64,000 bases of DNA, from assembly GCA_000702245.1 (NCBI GenBank), contig JNKY01000015.1:124001-188000 (forward strand), read 5' to 3'. This document shows, piece after piece, positions 8,045-16,610 of the stretch. Source of the DNA: Lachnospiraceae bacterium C6A11. GTDB taxonomy: Bacteria; Bacillota; Clostridia; Lachnospirales; Lachnospiraceae. Within the stretch, counting starts at the first letter, position 1. Each line of letters starts with the position of its first letter. A model generated the notes under the pieces. That model saw only the letters and a list, made by a program, of their open reading frames with translations, was not told where the DNA came from and did not search any database. A program made the position numbers and the translations under genes.

Positions 8045-9730
8045 CTATTCCTCCGGATAAACCTTCCTGTCCATCCTATATTCAAAATCCGGAACCGGAA
8101 GCGGTCTGTCGAAGAAATACCCCTGCACGATGAAGCAGTTGTTGAGGCGAAGCACATCCAGCTGGTCTATCGTCTCGACGCCTTCGATCACGCACTCAAG
8201 TCCGATATCCTGCGCAAGCGCGATAACGTGCTTGAACATCTTATTTACGATAGTGTCCTCTTCCGATACCTGCTTCGGAACGAAGTTCTTGTCGATCTTG
8301 AGAACATTCCAAGGTATGTCACGGATCAGATTCAGTGATGAATAGCCCATACCGAAATCATCAACCGCCGTCCATACACCCTGCTCCTGAAGTCCGCAAA
8401 CAACTCTCTTCAGGTCACGGAACAAAACATCCGTTGTCGTCTCGGTAAGTTCGATCTCGATGTATTCGTGAGGAACGTTGTTTCTGTCGATGATCTCCAT
8501 GATATGCTCCAGCAGATCAACATCCACCAGATGCTTACGTGACATATTTACAGATACACGAACTACATCCCTGCCCTCGTCAAGCCATCTTCTGATATCC
8601 CTGCAGACATGATCCAGCATATAGAAGTCCAGATCGCAGATGTCATTATTTATCTCAAGGATAGGAATGAAATCCAGCGGCGGAATTATCTTGCCATTTC
8701 TGAACCAGCGGCAGAGTGCCTCTGCTCCCTTAAGCTGCCTGGTCTGAAGATCAACCTTCGGCTGATAATAAACATGGAATTCCTCTTTCTCGAGGCCATC
8801 CCTGAACTCAGTCTGAACCTTCTTAACTCGGTCCTTTTCCTTCTTCATCTTATCATCAAAAATGATGATCGCGCTCTCAGTCTGGAGCTTTGCTGCATTT
8901 CCGGCGAGCATGATCTTATCCATGATATCTCCCGGCGACTTCAGCATGTATGGATTTGGAAGCATGTAGACTCCTGCTGCTGCAGAAACCCTTACAAACT
9001 TCTCATTCTTGTTATCGTAAGCAACAGGAACGCCCGAAAAGAGATTAAAGACCTTTCTCTTCACCTTCCTGTCAAATATACCTATAAACTTGTCTCCGCC
9101 AAGTCGGATGACGATTCCCGTTTCACCAATGACATCACAGAGCATTTTATAATAATTCTTCAGAACGATATCTCCGTTCTGACGGCTTATCTCCGCATTG
9201 ACCATGGTGAAGTTATGAAGATCTATATGGAAAGTAACCATTCCGCCAAGACGGTTCTCTGTATTTGCAATATCCAGAAAACGCGCAAATGCACGGAAAT
9301 TGTAATATCCATCTATATCGTGGAAACCGAAATCCTCCAGCGTTCTAATAAGACGCATACGGCTGACAAAGCCGAGGATGACGCGGAACATCACATCAAG
9401 CTGCTCCAGCTCCTCATCACTCCAGGTCTCACCATTATCCTCAACATAGATAGTGCCTATGATAACAGCCTTCGCACGCGTAATAAAACGGTATCTGTAA
9501 AGAACCTTCTCACCCTTACCGTTGTCAAAATCACAAAAGATCTCGCCCTGCTTCAGAAGCTCCTTTCTCTGAGTCGGATAGAACTCTGTAACGCCCTTGG
9601 CTATCCTGTAATATTCGCATATATCCTTCAATAGAACCCTGTAGCTGTCATGATCAAACACCTCAGTATGTGTAAGATTGACCAGACGCTCAAGAAATCC
9701 CAGATATATTTCCTGATTAGTATATATCAT
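8045..9730 (-). CDS. EAL-domain c-di-GMP phosphodiesterase with degenerate GGDEF domain
   Basis: 561 residues. An N-terminal GAF-like sensor region (about 1-120) lacks membrane segments. A GGDEF-type domain follows (about 130-290) but its active-site motif reads GGDKF, so cyclase activity is doubtful. The C-terminal EAL domain (about 300-550) keeps EALCRW, SVNMS, IELTET, VDDFGMGYSSL and IEGVET, the metal and substrate residues of active phosphodiesterases. It should hydrolyse c-di-GMP in the cytoplasm. The ATG at 9730 follows AGGAGA. It is monocistronic, with hairpins on both sides. Confidence 0.93.
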   Translation of the reverse strand: MIYTNQEIYLGFLERLVNLTHTEVFDHDSYRVLLKDICEYYRIAKGVTEFYPTQRKELLKQGEIFCDFDNGKGEKVLYRYRFITRAKAVIIGTIYVEDNGETWSDEELEQLDVMFRVILGFVSRMRLIRTLEDFGFHDIDGYYNFRAFARFLDIANTENRLGGMVTFHIDLHNFTMVNAEISRQNGDIVLKNYYKMLCDVIGETGIVIRLGGDKFIGIFDRKVKRKVFNLFSGVPVAYDNKNEKFVRVSAAAGVYMLPNPYMLKSPGDIMDKIMLAGNAAKLQTESAIIIFDDKMKKEKDRVKKVQTEFRDGLEKEEFHVYYQPKVDLQTRQLKGAEALCRWFRNGKIIPPLDFIPILEINNDICDLDFYMLDHVCRDIRRWLDEGRDVVRVSVNMSRKHLVDVDLLEHIMEIIDRNNVPHEYIEIELTETTTDVLFRDLKRVVCGLQEQGVWTAVDDFGMGYSSLNLIRDIPWNVLKIDKNFVPKQVSEEDTIVNKMFKHVIALAQDIGLECVIEGVETIDQLDVLRLNNCFIVQGYFFDRPLPVPDFEYRMDRKVYPEE

Positions 9731-9871
9731 ACTTTCTTCTCCTATAGTAACCTGCCCCTAAACTATTCAAATGATATATTCTAAATACTTTTTAACTCAC
9801 TAATCTGCGGATGCCTACCCCTAAGCACCCACATTTATATTTTACATTTTTTTGCGAAGACTGTCAAAGAG

Positions 9872-9916
9872 AAAAAGCCGAAAATACAGGCTCACACCAT
9901 GTATTTTCGGCTTTTT
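9872..9916. terminator. Bidirectional terminator between MATE and EAL genes
   Basis: Stem AAAAAGCCGAAAATACA / TGTATTTTCGGCTTTTT, 17 bp, with an 11-base loop. It has A-runs and T-runs on both sides, so it can end transcripts in either direction; it lies 12 bp after the MATE stop. Confidence 0.85.
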
Positions 9917-9927
9917 AAACACTTTTG

Positions 9928-11289
9928 TTATAGCTTATCGATTATATCTCTATGCACCTTCCTGAAGAATAACAGGGACAGCATAAGAGATACGCACTCT
10001 GCGATCAGGAACGCCCACCAGACGTTTGTGACCACACCGGTCTGTGCAAGCAGCCAGGCCGCCGGAATAAGTGCCACAAGCTGACGTCCTACTGAAACCG
10101 CCAGCGAATAAATACTCTTCGAGAATGCCTGAAATACGCTTCCCATGGCGATACATGCACCTGCTATCGGGAAGGACAGACTTATGATCCTGAGGGCCGG
10201 AATACCTATATCAAGCATCTCTGCGTTCGGCTTGAAGAATCCCAGCAGTAATTTTGGAATAAGCTGGAAGGATACGGTTCCGACAAGCATAACTCCAACT
10301 GCAAGCTTTATGGCGAAACCCAGCGCCTCTCTGATCCTCTCCTTCTTCTTCGCACCGTAGTTATAAGCAAGCACAGGGATCAGTCCGTTGTTCAGACCAA
10401 ATATCGGCATGAAGAAGAAGCTCTGAAGCTTGAAGTAAGCTCCGAAGACAGTCGTCGCCATGGTCGAAAATGTACTGAGTATCTGGTTCATCAGATAGGT
10501 CATGACCGATCCTATCGAAAGCATGAGGATCGACGGAATACCTACGACGTATATTCTCTTGATTATTTTTCCTTCAGGCTTGAAGATTCCCTTCAGGCTG
10601 AACTTGATCTCCTTATTGAACTTCAGGTTCAGGATGAGTCCGAGAACCGCTGCCACGCACTGTCCGAGAACAGTAGCATAAGCTGCACCGGCAACTCCGA
10701 GCTTAGGGAAACCGAAATATCCAAAGATAAGGATCGGATCAAATATGATATTTATCACTGCACCGGTTCCCTGAGAGATCATACTGAAGATGGTGAGACC
10801 GGTTGACTGAAGCAGTCTCTCCAGGGTCATCTGGAAGAAGATACCGAAGGAGAAGGAGCAGCAGATACCAAGGTAGGTTGTACCGTAATCCACTATCTGA
10901 GGATTGCTTACCTGGCTCCTTATGAAAGGTCCGGCTCCTAAAAGTCCTACACCTAAAAATACGAGCGCACTCAGTATCGTGAGGAAGAGACCATTATTTG
11001 CGGCTGCATTTGCGCGTTTGAAGTTTTTCTCGCCCAGAGACTTCGAAAGCAGCGCATTTATACCAACGCCTGTACCGGAACCCACAGCGATCATCATTGT
11101 CTGCATCGGGAAGGCATAGGTTACCGCCGCCAGCGCATCCTTACTTACCTGCGCAACAAATATACTGTCGACTACGTTATAGAGCGCCTGCACGAGCATG
11201 GAGATCATCATCGGAAGTGACATCGATATGATCAGCTTCTTTACCGGCAGCACACCCATCTTATTTTCTTTTACATTCGTTTCTGACAT
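9928..11289 (-). CDS. MATE-family multidrug/cation antiporter
   Basis: 453 residues, the usual size, with 12 hydrophobic segments in two bundles. The start KKLIISMSLPMMISMLVQAL followed by YNVVDSIFVAQ is the classical MATE N-terminus; PILIFGYFGFPKLGVAGAAYATVLGQ is the sixth-segment region. These inner-membrane proteins export cationic compounds using Na+ or H+ gradients. The ATG at 11289 has AGGTG upstream. It is divergent from the AraC-type gene at 11541, which could regulate it; the 250-bp gap is shared. Confidence 0.92.
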   Translation of the reverse strand: MSETNVKENKMGVLPVKKLIISMSLPMMISMLVQALYNVVDSIFVAQVSKDALAAVTYAFPMQTMMIAVGSGTGVGINALLSKSLGEKNFKRANAAANNGLFLTILSALVFLGVGLLGAGPFIRSQVSNPQIVDYGTTYLGICCSFSFGIFFQMTLERLLQSTGLTIFSMISQGTGAVINIIFDPILIFGYFGFPKLGVAGAAYATVLGQCVAAVLGLILNLKFNKEIKFSLKGIFKPEGKIIKRIYVVGIPSILMLSIGSVMTYLMNQILSTFSTMATTVFGAYFKLQSFFFMPIFGLNNGLIPVLAYNYGAKKKERIREALGFAIKLAVGVMLVGTVSFQLIPKLLLGFFKPNAEMLDIGIPALRIISLSFPIAGACIAMGSVFQAFSKSIYSLAVSVGRQLVALIPAAWLLAQTGVVTNVWWAFLIAECVSLMLSLLFFRKVHRDIIDKL

Positions 11290-11420
11290 TAAAACACCTA
11301 ACCGTTTCTAATTATACCCAAAAAGCGCTTTTTATATAATAACTACAATAAAAATATTCTTCAAGCAAAACTTTTTTGCGTTGCATACCATACTTCCCGC
11401 GTGATATCATATTAGCAGGG

Positions 11421-11527
11421 GAACATACCGAAAAATGACGATTATCCGTATGTTCTGACAACCATCGGAAGAAAAGTCCGATACTCAGTTATCATAGATT
11501 CGTATATCTTCGCAGGGCTGTTCCTGC
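11421..11527 (+). promoter_or_regulatory. Structured leader in front of the AraC-type gene
   Basis: Three inverted repeats lie in a row between the divergent MATE and AraC genes: GAACATAC / GTATGTTC (11421-11455, 19-base loop), ATCGGA / TCCGAT (11464-11482) and GCAGG / CCTGC (11512-11527). They could be operator dyads or a folded leader RNA; the last lies 13 bp before the start codon and may cover the weak ribosome site. No known riboswitch class was recognised. Confidence 0.4.
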
Positions 11528-11540
11528 CGGGTAAAATAAT

Positions 11541-12275
11541 ATGGCAGATAAAAACATACATCTACAATCATATGACGAAGACGCGTCCGTTCACCGCGAT
11601 ACCAGCGAGGAACTGACCTTCTTTCATAATGTTTACACCGGAAATATAGAAGCGATCCACAAGAACTGTGACGAGCACCGCTTCATGGACAGCTCCGGTG
11701 TTGGTCTTCTGTCCACCAAACCTCTGACAAATATCAAATATCATATGGTCGTGACCGCCGCCATCATCACCAGAGGCTGCATAGAGCACGGCCTCGAGCC
11801 CGAGCGCGCCTTCCGTATGAGCGACTACTACATCCGCCGTCTCGACAACGCAACGACCGTCGAAAAGGTGGAGGAAATACATAACAGTATGGTCCTTGAC
11901 TTTACAGGTAAGATGCGCCTCATAAAGCATAAGCGCGGCATCTCCAGACCTGTGACCAAGTGCCTTGACTACATCTACGCGCATATTTACGACAGGCTGA
12001 CTCTGAAGGAGCTGGCCGATCATTCAAATGTTTCCGCAAGCTACCTGTCACGCCAGTTCAATAAGGAGATCGGTATCCCACTCAGCGACTATATCCGCGA
12101 GCGTAAGATTGAAATATCCGAGGAGCTTCTCCGGGACACCGATGAAAGTATCCTTGATATCGCCTGCAGACTGTCCTTTGCATCCCAGAGCCACTTCATC
12201 CAGGCCTTCAAGAACGTCATGGGTATCACACCTAAAAAATACCGCTCCCAGAACTCCGTAAAGAAGTGGAGCTAA
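11541..12275 (+). CDS. AraC-family transcriptional regulator
   Basis: 244 residues. The C-terminal 100 form the two AraC helix-turn-helix motifs: LTLKELADHSNVSASYLSRQF and DIACRLSFASQSHFIQAFKNVMGITPKKYR. The N-terminal 130 residues (FFHNVYTGNIEAIHKNC and ITRGCIEHGLEPERAFRMSD) are helical and resemble the effector region of Firmicutes AraC proteins that lack a cupin. The ribosome site is weak. GC content is clearly higher than in the flanking gap, with a C-rich third position. Divergent from the MATE exporter, which is a plausible target. Confidence 0.9.
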   Translation: MADKNIHLQSYDEDASVHRDTSEELTFFHNVYTGNIEAIHKNCDEHRFMDSSGVGLLSTKPLTNIKYHMVVTAAIITRGCIEHGLEPERAFRMSDYYIRRLDNATTVEKVEEIHNSMVLDFTGKMRLIKHKRGISRPVTKCLDYIYAHIYDRLTLKELADHSNVSASYLSRQFNKEIGIPLSDYIRERKIEISEELLRDTDESILDIACRLSFASQSHFIQAFKNVMGITPKKYRSQNSVKKWS

Positions 12276-12330
12276 AACACATATCGATAAACACTTTACA
12301 GCGAAATAATATGACTACTAAGAAAAAAGT

Positions 12331-12368
12331 AATCGTGGCCGGCATCAAACCCGACCACGATTCTTTTT
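12331..12368. terminator. Terminator between the AraC-type gene and the GH16 gene
   Basis: Stem AATCGTGG / CCACGATT with an internal GG/CC extension, followed by CTTTTTG on the plus strand. On the minus strand it is followed by ACTTTTTTC, so it can also stop the convergent GH16 transcript. Confidence 0.8.
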
Positions 12369-12471
12369 GTATGTATGTCATTTTCTTGTGAACAAAACCG
12401 CTCACCGTCCGGTTGTCATATTTTCTGTGATAAGACCATAAATAAACCGAACTGATAAAGACCGTCTCAGA

Positions 12472-13977
12472 TCAGTCGATGATCTCAAGTCTTACGTTCT
12501 TGATATGAAGTGTTGCTGTAGAACCCTGGTTACCCATGTTGAACTCAACACGTCCCATATCATCATCAGCCTCTGTCATATCAAACTCGAAGCTGTATTC
12601 CTGCCACTCTGTATCAACATCAACCTTTGTATCAGGGAAATATCTGATCCAGTTTACTTCAGGAGCACTTACTGTTGTGATAAGTGTTCTCTTCTCATCT
12701 GCCTTAGCCTCGAAGCTGAGTCTGTATTTTGAATCCTTATGCATAGGCATATTTGGCTGAACAAGCTGTACTGCATAATCAACAGTTCCTGCCTTCACTG
12801 TTGTGATAGTGATCTCGCCGTCCTTAATCTCTGCCGAACCTTCGCCGTCGTTGAAGTTCATGAACTTCCAGTCAACATCATCTGTAAGGTCCTCTGCCTC
12901 AGCAAAGTCGCTGTTTGTGATAAAGTTGCCTGAATCGTCAGCTTCCTTCCAGTTGTAAACACGTACCGGCTTCTCAACGTTCTCGTCGTACTCGTCCTTC
13001 TGGTAAACTCTTACGTAATCAACATACATTGCTGCACGCTCATCGAAGATAGTTGTATCATCAGGATAGCCCGGCCACTCGCCGCCGACAGCTACGTTCA
13101 GAATGATATAGAAGTTCTGGTTGAATGGTGCAGGATAAGGCTTCTCTTCGCCGCCCGCATACTTTGTGAACCAGTCATTTGTCTCGTAGAACTTATGTCC
13201 GTCAACATACCAGGTCATCTTGCCAGGCTCCCAGTCAACTGCAAATACGTGATATTCCTTAGAGAAATCACCGTCGATCTGGTAAGTACCCTGTCTCTGT
13301 GTATGTGGCTCACCGAAGTGAAGTGTACCATACTGGGTATTGGTGTTGTCACCAAGAACCTCCATGATATCAATCTCACCGCACTTAGGCCATACGCCGT
13401 AGTAACCCTCAAGCTCAGGCATCATCCAGAATGCAGGCAGGAAGCCTTTTCCTTCAGGTACCTTGATACGAGCCTCGAAACGGCCGTATTTGAAGGTGTG
13501 CTTGTTGTTTGTATTTACTCTTCCTGAGTAATACTCTGTCTTGCCAAAGTTATTCTCTGTCTTTGTAGGCTGGATAATAAGCTTGCCATCCTTAACGTAA
13601 GCATACTCCTCATCCTTTGTATATGCCTGCCACTCAGCATTAACCCATCCAGGTGAATGGATCTCGCGGTTCCAGTCGTCCTCTTTCAGCTTGTCGCCGT
13701 CGAACTCATCAGACCATACAAGGTGATATTCGCCCTGATCATCATCATAAACGATATCCTCAGGAATATCCTCTGTTGTAGCCTCAGTCGTTGCTTCTGT
13801 AGTTGTCTCGGTTGTTTCCGTAGTTGCCTCGGTTGTTGTCTCCGAAGTAGCTTCGGTTGTTGCTTCAGTTGTTGCCACAGTCGTCTTATCTTCCTTCTCG
13901 TCCTTCTTGCCGCAGCCTGTCATAGCAAGTGTAAATGCCAGAACAAGCGCCGCTGCACCTAAACTCTTCTTTCTCAT
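12472..13977 (-). CDS. GH16 beta-glucanase lipoprotein with C-terminal CBM4/9-like domain
   Basis: 501 residues from the ATG at 13977, which has GGGAGGAAAC just upstream. Signal peptide with lipobox LAMTGC (Cys22) anchors it to the outer face of the membrane. A Thr/Glu linker of TTEA repeats (about 30-72) is followed by the GH16 jelly roll, with the catalytic GEIDIMEVLG at about 199-208; the extra Met between Asp and Glu is typical of laminarinase-type (beta-1,3 or mixed-linkage) enzymes. The last 150 residues (from NFITNSDFAEAEDL) look like a CBM4/9 beta-sandwich for binding glucan. It probably degrades dietary or fungal beta-glucan at the cell surface. The longer frame to 14109 is not supported. 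Confidence 0.93.
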   Translation of the reverse strand: MRKKSLGAAALVLAFTLAMTGCGKKDEKEDKTTVATTEATTEATSETTTEATTETTETTTEATTEATTEDIPEDIVYDDDQGEYHLVWSDEFDGDKLKEDDWNREIHSPGWVNAEWQAYTKDEEYAYVKDGKLIIQPTKTENNFGKTEYYSGRVNTNNKHTFKYGRFEARIKVPEGKGFLPAFWMMPELEGYYGVWPKCGEIDIMEVLGDNTNTQYGTLHFGEPHTQRQGTYQIDGDFSKEYHVFAVDWEPGKMTWYVDGHKFYETNDWFTKYAGGEEKPYPAPFNQNFYIILNVAVGGEWPGYPDDTTIFDERAAMYVDYVRVYQKDEYDENVEKPVRVYNWKEADDSGNFITNSDFAEAEDLTDDVDWKFMNFNDGEGSAEIKDGEITITTVKAGTVDYAVQLVQPNMPMHKDSKYRLSFEAKADEKRTLITTVSAPEVNWIRYFPDTKVDVDTEWQEYSFEFDMTEADDDMGRVEFNMGNQGSTATLHIKNVRLEIID

Positions 13978-14339
13978 ACAGTTTCCTCCCACTTTGTTAC
14001 ATATTTTTATGATCATCTTCTGTTCCTTCAGCTGCCGCATATTACCCCGGCCTGACGAAGCCACACTAAACAGAATGTATTTCTCTGGCTGACGAATCAT
14101 GACAGGCATATGAGCCCGTCATCAACTATTAGATCAAGCAAAGTGTATAAGGGGGCCACAGTTTGACGATCCGCCAGTAAAATAAATAATACTTTGCAAA
14201 ATAAGAGAAATATACTAATTAGTAGTAAAAAATATAAAAATCATTAACTATATTTATCATAAGTCTAATATATAACATTTTAGGCTTCTATTCAATTAAA
14301 AAACCACTTTCAGGATTACTTATGCAGAAGCGCAAAAAG
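13978..14339 (-). promoter_or_regulatory. Intergenic region upstream of the GH16 gene
   Basis: About 360 bp without a gene. It holds the GH16 ribosome site (13981-13990) and an AT-rich stretch with the palindrome ACTAATTAGT at 14214-14223, a possible regulator site. No clear -35/-10 pair or known riboswitch was recognised. Confidence 0.35.
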
Positions 14340-14371
14340 AAACCCGGAAGTCTGTTACGACTACCGGGTTT
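14340..14371 (-). terminator. Terminator of the tRNA-Ser-Asn-Cys transcript
   Basis: Stem AAACCCGG / CCGGGTTT with additional inner pairing (AGTC/GACT), just after the tRNA-Cys 3' end on the minus strand and followed by CTTTTTGCG. Confidence 0.85.
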
Positions 14372-14375
14372 TGAG

Positions 14376-14446
14376 AGGTGGCTAACGGATTTGAACCGAT
14401 GATCAGGGAGTTGCAGTCCCACGCCTTACCACTTGGCTAAGCCACC
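14376..14446 (-). tRNA. tRNA-Cys (GCA)
   Basis: Cloverleaf on the minus strand: acceptor GGTGGCT / AGCCACC, anticodon loop CTGCAAC giving anticodon GCA, T-loop GGTTCAAATCC, discriminator T. It is 71 nt long and CCA is not encoded. Last of three tRNA genes in a row. Confidence 0.95.
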
Positions 14447-14502
14447 ATATTTATTTGAAGCAGATCACTGTGTGATGAGCTGTCGGATCTTTAGGATCCT
14501 AG

Positions 14503-14574
14503 CTCCCCGAGTTGGGCTCGAACCAACAACCCCTCGGTTAACAGCCGAGTGCTCTACCATTGAGCTATCGAGGA
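14503..14574 (-). tRNA. tRNA-Asn (GTT)
   Basis: Acceptor TCCTCGA pairs with TCGGGGA (one G-U), anticodon loop CTGTTAA giving GTT, and TTCGAGC in the T-loop. It is 72 nt. Second of the tRNA cluster. Confidence 0.95.
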
Positions 14575-14587
14575 ATATTTTTGATAG

Positions 14588-14675
14588 CGGAGATGGAGGG
14601 ATTTGAACCCTCGCGCCGGTCACCCGACCTACACCCTTAGCAGGGGCGCCTCTTCAGCCACTTGAGTACATCTCC
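14588..14675 (-). tRNA. tRNA-Ser (GCT)
   Basis: Acceptor GGAGATG / CATCTCC, anticodon loop CTGCTAA giving GCT, and a long variable arm (GTAGGTCGGGTGACCGGC) typical of serine tRNAs. It is 88 nt. First gene of the cluster on the minus strand. Confidence 0.95.
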
Positions 14676-14792
14676 AGTGCCTAAATTCCCTCACCAAGTT
14701 AATGATGAATATTAGGTTATTCCGGCGTGTTTTATTAACACGCTTAATTACTTTATCAAAAACCTAGTCCAATGTCAAGGAATATTTCACTA

Positions 14793-15353
14793 TTAAACGT
14801 TAAGTGAACGTTTAAAATCTTCTGCGGCGGTTTCGTAGAGGTTATTTCCTTCGCTGTCGATGATGACTATACCCGGAAGATTCTCAACGCGGAGCCTTCT
14901 GATAGCCTCTGTTCCAAGGTCGTCATAGGCGATAACCTCAGCTTCCTTGATGCATTTTGAGAGGAGAGCTCCTGCTCCACCGATAGCTGCAAGATAAACA
15001 GCCTTATTCTTCACTATGGAATCAATAACTGCCTGACTGCGCTTGCCCTTACCGATCATACCCTTTAAGCCCTTGTCGAGAAGGAGCGGGGTGTATTTGT
15101 CCATCCTGCTCGAGGTTGTAGGACCGGCAGAACCGATCACTTCACCCGGCCTTGCAGGTGTCGGTCCGAGGTAATATATAAAATTATCCTGAAGCTCCAT
15201 AGGGATCTCTTCGCCGGCAAGGAGGCTTTCATACATCCTCTTATGCGCTGCATCTCTGGCGGTGTAGATCGTACCTGTCAAAAATACGAAATCTCCCGCG
15301 CGGAGCCCCATTAAATCTTCTTCCTTTAGTGGTACAGTAAGATATTTATTCAC
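14793..15353 (-). CDS. fumB: Fumarate hydratase class I, beta (C-terminal) subunit
   Basis: 186 residues, matching the split class I fumarase/tartrate dehydratase beta subunit: LKEEDLMGLRAGDFVFLTGTIYTARDAAHKRM, the GPTPARPGEVIGSAGPTTSSRMD substrate region and IGKGKRSQ. Together with the alpha subunit upstream it forms the oxygen-sensitive [4Fe-4S] enzyme interconverting fumarate and malate. The start is a GTG with AGAGGT 9 bases upstream. It lies 117 bp after the alpha subunit stop, in one operon. L(+)-tartrate dehydratase is a close alternative; no tartrate genes are nearby. Confidence 0.92.
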   Translation of the reverse strand: MNKYLTVPLKEEDLMGLRAGDFVFLTGTIYTARDAAHKRMYESLLAGEEIPMELQDNFIYYLGPTPARPGEVIGSAGPTTSSRMDKYTPLLLDKGLKGMIGKGKRSQAVIDSIVKNKAVYLAAIGGAGALLSKCIKEAEVIAYDDLGTEAIRRLRVENLPGIVIIDSEGNNLYETAAEDFKRSLNV

Positions 15354-15470
15354 TGCTGTTGTACCTCTTTCTTTTTCAATATATCGACCTCGTATACATA
15401 TGACCCTGAGGACGTATTTCTCTACAACCGAAGGGATATATGTAACGAATCCGTTTATTATTTTAATATA

Positions 15471-16310
15471 CTACAGTGTAACGTGTGCGTGACGATCCAC
15501 GTGGCAGCACATATTTATGGCAACAGGCATGCCTGCTATATGTGTCGGATAGGTTTCGATATTCACTGCAAGCGCGGTGGTGCTTCCGCCCAGACCTGCA
15601 GGACCTATTCCAAGACTGTTGATCTCTGTAAGAAGCTCGTCCTCAAGCTCCTTGATGTGTGGTTTATCACTTCTCACGTCCAGATTCCTTGTGAGCGCCT
15701 TCTTGGCAAGCTTTGCGGAAAGCTCGAAGTCTCCGCCGATACCAACACCGACAACGAAAGGCGGACATGCATTCGGACCGGCCTCGCTGACCGTCTTGAT
15801 AACTGCCTGCTTGATGCCTTCAACACCGTCTGCCGGCTTCAGCATAAACAGCTTACTCATATTTTCGCTGCCGAAGCCCTTCGGCGCGATCAGTATATCG
15901 AGCTTGTCGCCCGGAACTACGTCATAATGGATAATAGCAGGCGTATTGTCGCCTGTATTTACACGGAGGATTGGATCGGAAACAACGGATTTCCTGAGGT
16001 AGCCTTCCTCGTAGCCCTTTCTGACACCTGCATTTATGGCATCGGTCAGGCTGCCGTCGATGTGAACCTCCTGTCCGATCTCCACGAAAAATACAGCCAT
16101 GCCCGTATCCTGACAGATAGGGATCTGACTTGACTCAGCTATATCCATATTTTCCATGAGCTGCCCAATGACCTGCTTTCCGAGAGCGCCCTTCTCAGCC
16201 TCTTCTGAAGCCTTGATGCGTCCCTTCACGTCATCCGAAAGGTAGAGGTTCGCCTTCACACAGAGCTTGGCAACCTCCTCTGTTATTTTTTCTACACTTA
16301 TTTCCTTCAT
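15471..16310 (-). CDS. fumA: Fumarate hydratase class I, alpha (N-terminal) subunit
   Basis: 279 residues, the usual size of the split alpha subunit. Cluster-ligand cysteines appear in QIPICQDTGMAVFF, GPNACPPFVVGVGIGG and INMCCHVDRHAHVTL. It carries the [4Fe-4S] cluster and pairs with the beta subunit downstream to hydrate fumarate. ATG at 16310. It lies 86 bp after the small membrane gene at 16397; an imperfect CGCTGCAGC dyad at 16358-16383 sits between them. Confidence 0.93.
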   Translation of the reverse strand: MKEISVEKITEEVAKLCVKANLYLSDDVKGRIKASEEAEKGALGKQVIGQLMENMDIAESSQIPICQDTGMAVFFVEIGQEVHIDGSLTDAINAGVRKGYEEGYLRKSVVSDPILRVNTGDNTPAIIHYDVVPGDKLDILIAPKGFGSENMSKLFMLKPADGVEGIKQAVIKTVSEAGPNACPPFVVGVGIGGDFELSAKLAKKALTRNLDVRSDKPHIKELEDELLTEINSLGIGPAGLGGSTTALAVNIETYPTHIAGMPVAINMCCHVDRHAHVTL

Positions 16311-16396
16311 TCTACTAAACCTTTTTCATTAATTTCGATCATACCCGAACATACTTCCGCTGCAGCCTGCAAAAGCTGCAGCGATCGTATCATACT

Positions 16397-16594
16397 TTAT
16401 CCGATAAAATCGTCCTTCTCGGCTTTTGATTTCTTTCTCTTTCTGTCCTGAATAAAGTTATTGAGCTTGACTGTTACATAAAATACAAACAAGATCACCA
16501 GGATTATAGCGATCCAGTAAGCGGCCGCAATGAGGAACTCCTCAATGTTGCCTGTATTTGAAAGACCGTCAATATTTTCCTTTAATCCGTCCAT
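16397..16594 (-). CDS. Small single-pass membrane protein, unknown function
   Basis: 65 residues. Residues about 20-45 are one strongly hydrophobic segment (FLIAAAYWIAIILVILFVFYV), followed by a highly basic tail (QDRKRKKSKAEKDD), suggesting N-out/C-in topology. The ATG at 16594 has GGGAGAG upstream. It follows gyrA by 16 bp and is probably the last gene of the gyrase transcript. I do not recognise the family. Confidence 0.7.
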   Translation of the reverse strand: MDGLKENIDGLSNTGNIEEFLIAAAYWIAIILVILFVFYVTVKLNNFIQDRKRKKSKAEKDDFIG

Positions 16595-16610
16595 CTCTTA
16601 CTCTCCCTGT

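Noticed and set aside
8609-9634. 341-codon open frame opposite the EAL gene
   Set aside because: Shadow of a gene with intact motifs; no family features.
13657-13962. Cys/Ser-rich open frame opposite the GH16 gene
   Set aside because: It is the antisense of the Thr/Glu repeat linker and lipobox of the lipoprotein.
16358-16383. CGCTGCAGC dyad as a terminator
   Set aside because: The stem is good but no T-run follows on either strand, so it was only mentioned under fumA.
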